Below the pieces are notes generated by a model. It was not told the DNA's origin. It did not search any database and saw only the letters and a list, made by a program, of their open reading frames with translations. From positions 26,133 to 35,202 of the forward strand of contig NZJL01000039.1 in assembly GCA_002692165.1 (NCBI GenBank): a stretch of 9,070 bases of DNA. The letters run 5' to 3'. Position numbers and translations under genes: made by a program. Of the stretch, positions 6,221 to 9,070 are shown piece after piece (positions within the stretch are counted from its first letter, which is position 1; every line of letters starts with the position of its first letter). Source of the stretch: Porticoccaceae bacterium. GTDB lineage: Bacteria > Pseudomonadota > Gammaproteobacteria > Pseudomonadales > Porticoccaceae.

Positions 6221-6245
6221 ATACTTGACTAAATTACTGCGGTAT
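6221..6245. promoter_or_regulatory. IscR type 1 binding site
   Basis: The 25 bases here match the E. coli IscR type 1 consensus, as I recall it, at 22 positions by eye. The left half is ATACTTGACT, the centre AAAT and the right end GGTAT; mismatches fall at 6237, 6239 and 6240. The site overlaps the -35 box of the iscR promoter, so binding by [2Fe-2S]-IscR should block RNA polymerase. Only one such site was found, whereas E. coli has more than one before iscR. Confidence 0.75.
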
Positions 6246-6253
6246 TACAGAAT
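6225..6253 (+). promoter_or_regulatory. iscR operon promoter
   Basis: TTGACT (6225-6230), five of six to consensus, is followed after 17 bp by CAGAAT (6248-6253), four of six. Transcription would begin near 6260, giving a leader of about 36 nt before iscR. The IscR site covers the -35 and much of the spacer. Confidence 0.65.
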
Positions 6254-6295
6254 AGTGGTGCTTCTTCTAAAAGCTGACGTACGTTGAGTGTCTAC

Positions 6296-6769
6296 ATGAG
6301 AATCACCACGCGAGGTCGGTATGCAGTCACCGCAATGTTGGATTTAAGTCTCGACTCAAGCCAGAGACCAGTGCCACTTGCCTCAATAGCGGAGCGGCAG
6401 TCCATCTCTTTATCTTACTTAGAACAGTTGTTTGGTCGACTGAGGAAAGCTGGTTTAGTAGTCAGTGTCCGTGGGCCGGGAGGAGGATACAATTTAGGAG
6501 CCGCTGCTTCCACAATATCGATTGCTAAAATTATCGACGCAGTTGACGAAGGACTAGACACCACATTATGCGGCGCCAAAGGTAACTGTAATGCTGGCGA
6601 GATTTGTTTGACACATCTGCTGTGGGATGAGTTGGGTAGGGAAATTCAAAAGTTTTTAAGTAGTACCTCCCTGGCGGATTTGAGTTCGAGACATGAGACT
6701 CAATCAATCTTCCAGCGACAATTAAAACAAACACTTGCTTTGCAACATGTGCAATCAGCTATTCAATAA
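6296..6769 (+). CDS. iscR: Fe-S cluster-sensing repressor IscR
   Basis: This 157-residue Rrf2-family regulator represses the isc operon when it carries a [2Fe-2S] cluster. The N-terminus [17 protein letters not shown] is characteristic. The winged helix-turn-helix lies at about 29-68, including [15 protein letters not shown] and the wing RGPGGGY. The cluster ligands Cys92, Cys98 and Cys104 and the nearby His107 fall at exactly the E. coli positions, in the pattern C-x5-C-x5-C-x2-H. The ATG at 6296 restores the E. coli numbering and has GAG 7 nt upstream. The frame also opens at a TTG at 6284, which I reject. It heads the isc operon and is very probably self-regulated through the site at 6221-6245. 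Confidence 0.97.
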   Translation: MRITTRGRYAVTAMLDLSLDSSQRPVPLASIAERQSISLSYLEQLFGRLRKAGLVVSVRGPGGGYNLGAAASTISIAKIIDAVDEGLDTTLCGAKGNCNAGEICLTHLLWDELGREIQKFLSSTSLADLSSRHETQSIFQRQLKQTLALQHVQSAIQ

Positions 6770-6783
6770 GGAATATGAGATTT

Positions 6784-7998
6784 ATGGGACTACCAATATA
6801 TTTAGATTATGCCTCGACTACGCCAGTCGATCCTGAGGTGGCAGACAAGATGATGCAGTTTCTTACTCCATCGGGTCGATTTGGCAATCCAGCATCTCGG
6901 TCACATGTTTTCGGTTGGGAGGCTGAATCAGCTGTCGAAGATGCCCGCGGGGAAGTTGCAAAACTCATTGGAGCTGACCCGAGAGAAGTTGTGTGGACTT
7001 CGGGGGCCACAGAGGCAAATAATCTCGCTATCAAGGGGTGCGCGCACTTCAATACTCGCAAGGGTAAGCACATTATCACGTCAAATATCGAACACAAGGC
7101 TGTTCTTGACACGTGCAGACAGCTTGAGCGGGAGGGCTTCGAGGTCACATACCTGGACCCAAATGCTCAAGGTCTCATTTTGCCCGAAATGGTGTCGAGC
7201 GCGATCAGAGATGAGACGACTGTTGTGTCGATAATGCATGTCAATAATGAGTTGGGCACTAGGAATGACATTGCTGCTATAGGACAGATTTGCCGCGATA
7301 ATAAGGTATTTTTTCACGTTGATGCAGCCCAAAGCGCCGGCAAGACGGTGATCGATGTTGAAACCATGAATGTTGATATGATGTCGTTATCGGCGCACAA
7401 GATTTATGGCCCCAAAGGTATCGGCGCGCTGTTTGTCCGTCGGAAGCCAAGGGTCCGCATCGAGGCTCAAATGCATGGAGGCGGGCACGAGAGAGGAATG
7501 CGTTCCGGGACGCTTCCGACCCACCAGATCGTCGGCATGGGAGAAGCTTTTCGAGTCGCCAACGTCGTTTTGCCGACCGAATCAGCTAAGATTGCGCGGC
7601 TTCGCGATCGACTGTGGACTGGTGTTTCGGACATGGAAGAAATCTACCTCAATGGTTCGCCTAATCAAAGCGTGCCGGGTATAATTAATATCAGCTTCGC
7701 TTTTGTTGAAGGGGAATCCTTGATTATGGCGCTAAGGGACTTGGCAGTCTCGTCTGGGTCGGCTTGCACCTCGGCCAGCCTGGAACCGTCTTACGTTCTC
7801 AGGGCTCTTGGATTAAATGATGAAGTCGCGCACAGTTCCATAAGGTTTAGTATTGGAAGGTACACGACGGAAAAAGATATTGATGATACAGTGAGCAAAG
7901 TGCGTCACGCTGTTTACAAGCTGAGAGAGCTATCCCCGTTGTGGGATATGTTTCAAGATGGTGTTGATTTGGATCAGGTGGAGTGGGCAGCGCACTAA
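6784..7998 (+). CDS. iscS: Cysteine desulfurase IscS
   Basis: IscS is a PLP enzyme that takes sulfur from cysteine and passes it as persulfide to IscU and to tRNA-thiolation proteins. From the ATG at 6784 it has 404 residues, exactly the E. coli length, beginning [17 protein letters not shown]. The PLP lysine is Lys206 in [10 protein letters not shown], and the persulfide cysteine is Cys328 in [14 protein letters not shown], both at E. coli numbering. HVDAAQS (178-184) supplies PLP-binding residues. The C-terminus LDQVEWAAH matches the IscU-docking tail of the family. An ATG at 6775 would add three residues, but it lies only 2 nt after AAGGA. The SAHK form, where E. coli has SGHK, is also found in Pseudomonas. 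It follows iscR by 14 bp in the same operon. Confidence 0.97.
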   Translation: MGLPIYLDYASTTPVDPEVADKMMQFLTPSGRFGNPASRSHVFGWEAESAVEDARGEVAKLIGADPREVVWTSGATEANNLAIKGCAHFNTRKGKHIITSNIEHKAVLDTCRQLEREGFEVTYLDPNAQGLILPEMVSSAIRDETTVVSIMHVNNELGTRNDIAAIGQICRDNKVFFHVDAAQSAGKTVIDVETMNVDMMSLSAHKIYGPKGIGALFVRRKPRVRIEAQMHGGGHERGMRSGTLPTHQIVGMGEAFRVANVVLPTESAKIARLRDRLWTGVSDMEEIYLNGSPNQSVPGIINISFAFVEGESLIMALRDLAVSSGSACTSASLEPSYVLRALGLNDEVAHSSIRFSIGRYTTEKDIDDTVSKVRHAVYKLRELSPLWDMFQDGVDLDQVEWAAH

Positions 7999-8030
7999 GC
8001 ATTTATTAATACTAATTTAGGGAGTTTTAA

Positions 8031-8417
8031 ATGGCCTATAGCGAAAAAGTAATCGACCATTATGAGAATCCACGAAACGTTGGCAAACTTGACGATAACT
8101 CAAAATTTGTCGGTACTGGTATGGTTGGCGCACCAGCGTGCGGCGACGTTATGAGATTGCAAATCCAGGTTAATGACAATGGTGTGATTGAAGATGCTAA
8201 GTTCAAGACCTACGGGTGTGGGTCTGCTATCGCCTCGAGTTCACTCTTGACAGAGTGGGTCAAAGGGAAAAATATTGAAGAAGCCGGGCAGATCAGAAAC
8301 ACCGAGATTGCGCAAGAACTCGCTCTTCCGCCTGTAAAGATTCATTGTTCGGTTTTGGCTGAAGACGCCATAAAGGCCGCAATTCGCGATGTGAAGGACA
8401 AACAGCAGAAGGGCTGA
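8031..8417 (+). CDS. iscU: Fe-S cluster scaffold IscU
   Basis: IscU is the scaffold on which IscS-derived sulfur and iron form a [2Fe-2S] cluster before HscA/HscB-driven transfer. The protein has 128 residues, as in E. coli. The ligand set is complete: Cys37 and Asp39 (APACGD), Cys63 (YGCGS), His105 and Cys106 (KIHCS). The HscA-recognition motif LPPVK is at 99-103. A strong AGGGAG ribosome-binding sequence lies 6 nt before the ATG, in the 32-bp gap after iscS. This fits the need for more scaffold than desulfurase. No hairpin or small-RNA site could be recognised in that gap by eye. Confidence 0.98.
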   Translation: MAYSEKVIDHYENPRNVGKLDDNSKFVGTGMVGAPACGDVMRLQIQVNDNGVIEDAKFKTYGCGSAIASSSLLTEWVKGKNIEEAGQIRNTEIAQELALPPVKIHCSVLAEDAIKAAIRDVKDKQQKG

Positions 8418-8424
8418 ATGTATT

Positions 8425-8748
8425 ATGGCTATCACTATGACTCAAGCGGCGGAAGATCATGTCCTAAAGTCACTCTCGACCCGGAATAAAGGCATAGGGA
8501 TCCGTCTCGGCGTGAGGACAACAGGCTGCTCAGGGTTATCTTACGTTCTTGAATTCGTCGATGCTGCCGCATTAGATGATCAGGTGTTTGAGTTTAAAGA
8601 GTTCAAGCTTCTTGTTGATTCAAAGAGCATGATCTACTTAGACGGAACAGAACTAGATTATGTGAAGGCTGATTTTACTGAGGGGTTTGAATTCCGTAAC
8701 CCCAATGTGCAGGATGAATGCGGTTGTGGAGAAAGTTTTCACGTATAG
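8425..8748 (+). CDS. iscA: A-type Fe-S carrier IscA
   Basis: IscA receives or matures Fe-S clusters for delivery to target enzymes. The 107-residue length equals that of E. coli IscA, and the three conserved cysteines are at the same positions: Cys35 (GCSGLSY), Cys99 and Cys101 (DECGCGESF). The start MAITMTQAAEDHV is typical. It begins 7 bp after the iscU stop. The best purine-rich sequence (GAAGGG at 8408-8413) is about 11 nt upstream inside iscU, so translation is probably coupled to iscU. ErpA is the closest alternative, but the place between iscU and hscB fixes the call as IscA. Confidence 0.97.
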   Translation: MAITMTQAAEDHVLKSLSTRNKGIGIRLGVRTTGCSGLSYVLEFVDAAALDDQVFEFKEFKLLVDSKSMIYLDGTELDYVKADFTEGFEFRNPNVQDECGCGESFHV

Positions 8749-8760
8749 ACGGAAACAGTT

Positions 8761-9070
8761 ATGCCCGCACTAAGCCCTGCGCAGTCCTTCTTTGATTTAT
8801 TTTCAGTCCCAGTTTCTTGGCACATTGACCAAGAATTAATAGAGGACCGTTACAAGAGACTTCAAAAACAATTCCACCCAGATCGCTTTGTCACAAAGGC
8901 AGAAGTTGAGAGAAGGCTAGCCGCCCAGACAGCCTCCCTAATAAATGATGCATACGCAACGCTCCTTTCTCCGCTTAAACGAGCTCAATATTTATTGAAG
9001 TTGCAAGGCGTCGAGACCGATAATGAAAATCGAACTACCAATGATATTGCATTTTTGACACAGCAGATTG
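8761..9070 (+). CDS. hscB: Co-chaperone HscB, 5' part
   Basis: The first 103 codons of this J-protein are present and the gene runs off the window. HscB delivers IscU to the Hsp70 HscA and stimulates its ATPase. The opening SPAQSFFDLFSVPVSW is typical of HscB. The J-domain HPD motif is at residues 39-41 in QFHPDRF, followed by AAQTASLINDAYATLLSPLKRAQYLL, which here spans two helices linking to the IscU-binding C-terminal domain (only its beginning, DIAFLTQQI, is visible). It starts 12 bp after iscA, with GGA about 9 nt before the ATG. hscA, fdx and iscX are expected next but lie outside the window. Confidence 0.96.
   Translation, partial: MPALSPAQSFFDLFSVPVSWHIDQELIEDRYKRLQKQFHPDRFVTKAEVERRLAAQTASLINDAYATLLSPLKRAQYLLKLQGVETDNENRTTNDIAFLTQQI

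Noticed and set aside
7034..7046. Another copy of the GCGCACTT word inside iscS
   Set aside because: It shares only the short core with the repeat at 282-376 and lies in a conserved coding region, so it is coincidental.

Overview
The window reads as chromosomal core DNA of a free-living gammaproteobacterium of moderate to low GC. The SuhB, Fpr, IscS and IscU sequences resemble Pseudomonas and E. coli proteins closely, but not closely enough to name a genus from memory. I see no mobile elements, phage genes, CRISPR arrays, tRNAs or rRNAs. Genes are compact, and several use GTG or TTG starts.

Layout. Positions 1-414 hold no convincing gene but contain a near-consensus -10 box, a small 7-bp tandem repeat and a striking 17-bp inverted repeat. 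A short TlpA/thioredoxin-like lipoprotein (415-864) follows, then a Pseudomonas-type ferredoxin/flavodoxin-NADP+ reductase, fpr (987-1766). A bacterioferritin-like protein lies convergent to fpr (1823-2281, minus). After a 348-bp non-coding stretch comes a two-gene overlapping unit: a membrane-anchored parvulin-type prolyl isomerase (2630-3502) and a HupE/UreJ_2-family membrane protein (3499-4500). suhB (4543-5346, minus) is divergent from trmJ (5460-6200). The isc operon then runs off the right edge: iscR, iscS, iscU, iscA and the first 103 codons of hscB.

How the genes work together. The right half is the housekeeping Fe-S cluster factory. IscS supplies sulfur, IscU is the scaffold, IscA is an A-type carrier, HscB is the J-protein that recruits the HscA chaperone (expected just outside the window), and IscR is the [2Fe-2S] repressor. 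A site matching the E. coli IscR type 1 consensus at 22 of 25 positions (consensus recalled, matched by eye) overlaps the -35 box of the iscR promoter, so feedback control is very likely. The suhB/trmJ/iscR order is that of E. coli, with no cysE between trmJ and iscR. The left half has an iron/redox flavour (Fpr, a ferritin-like protein, a periplasmic thiol-disulfide protein), although these are separate transcription units.

Most of the window is well-known biology. The parts least explained are the inverted repeat upstream of the lipoprotein, the parvulin-HupE pair, and the unusual ligand spacing in the ferritin-like protein. I found no clear evidence of a wholly new system.
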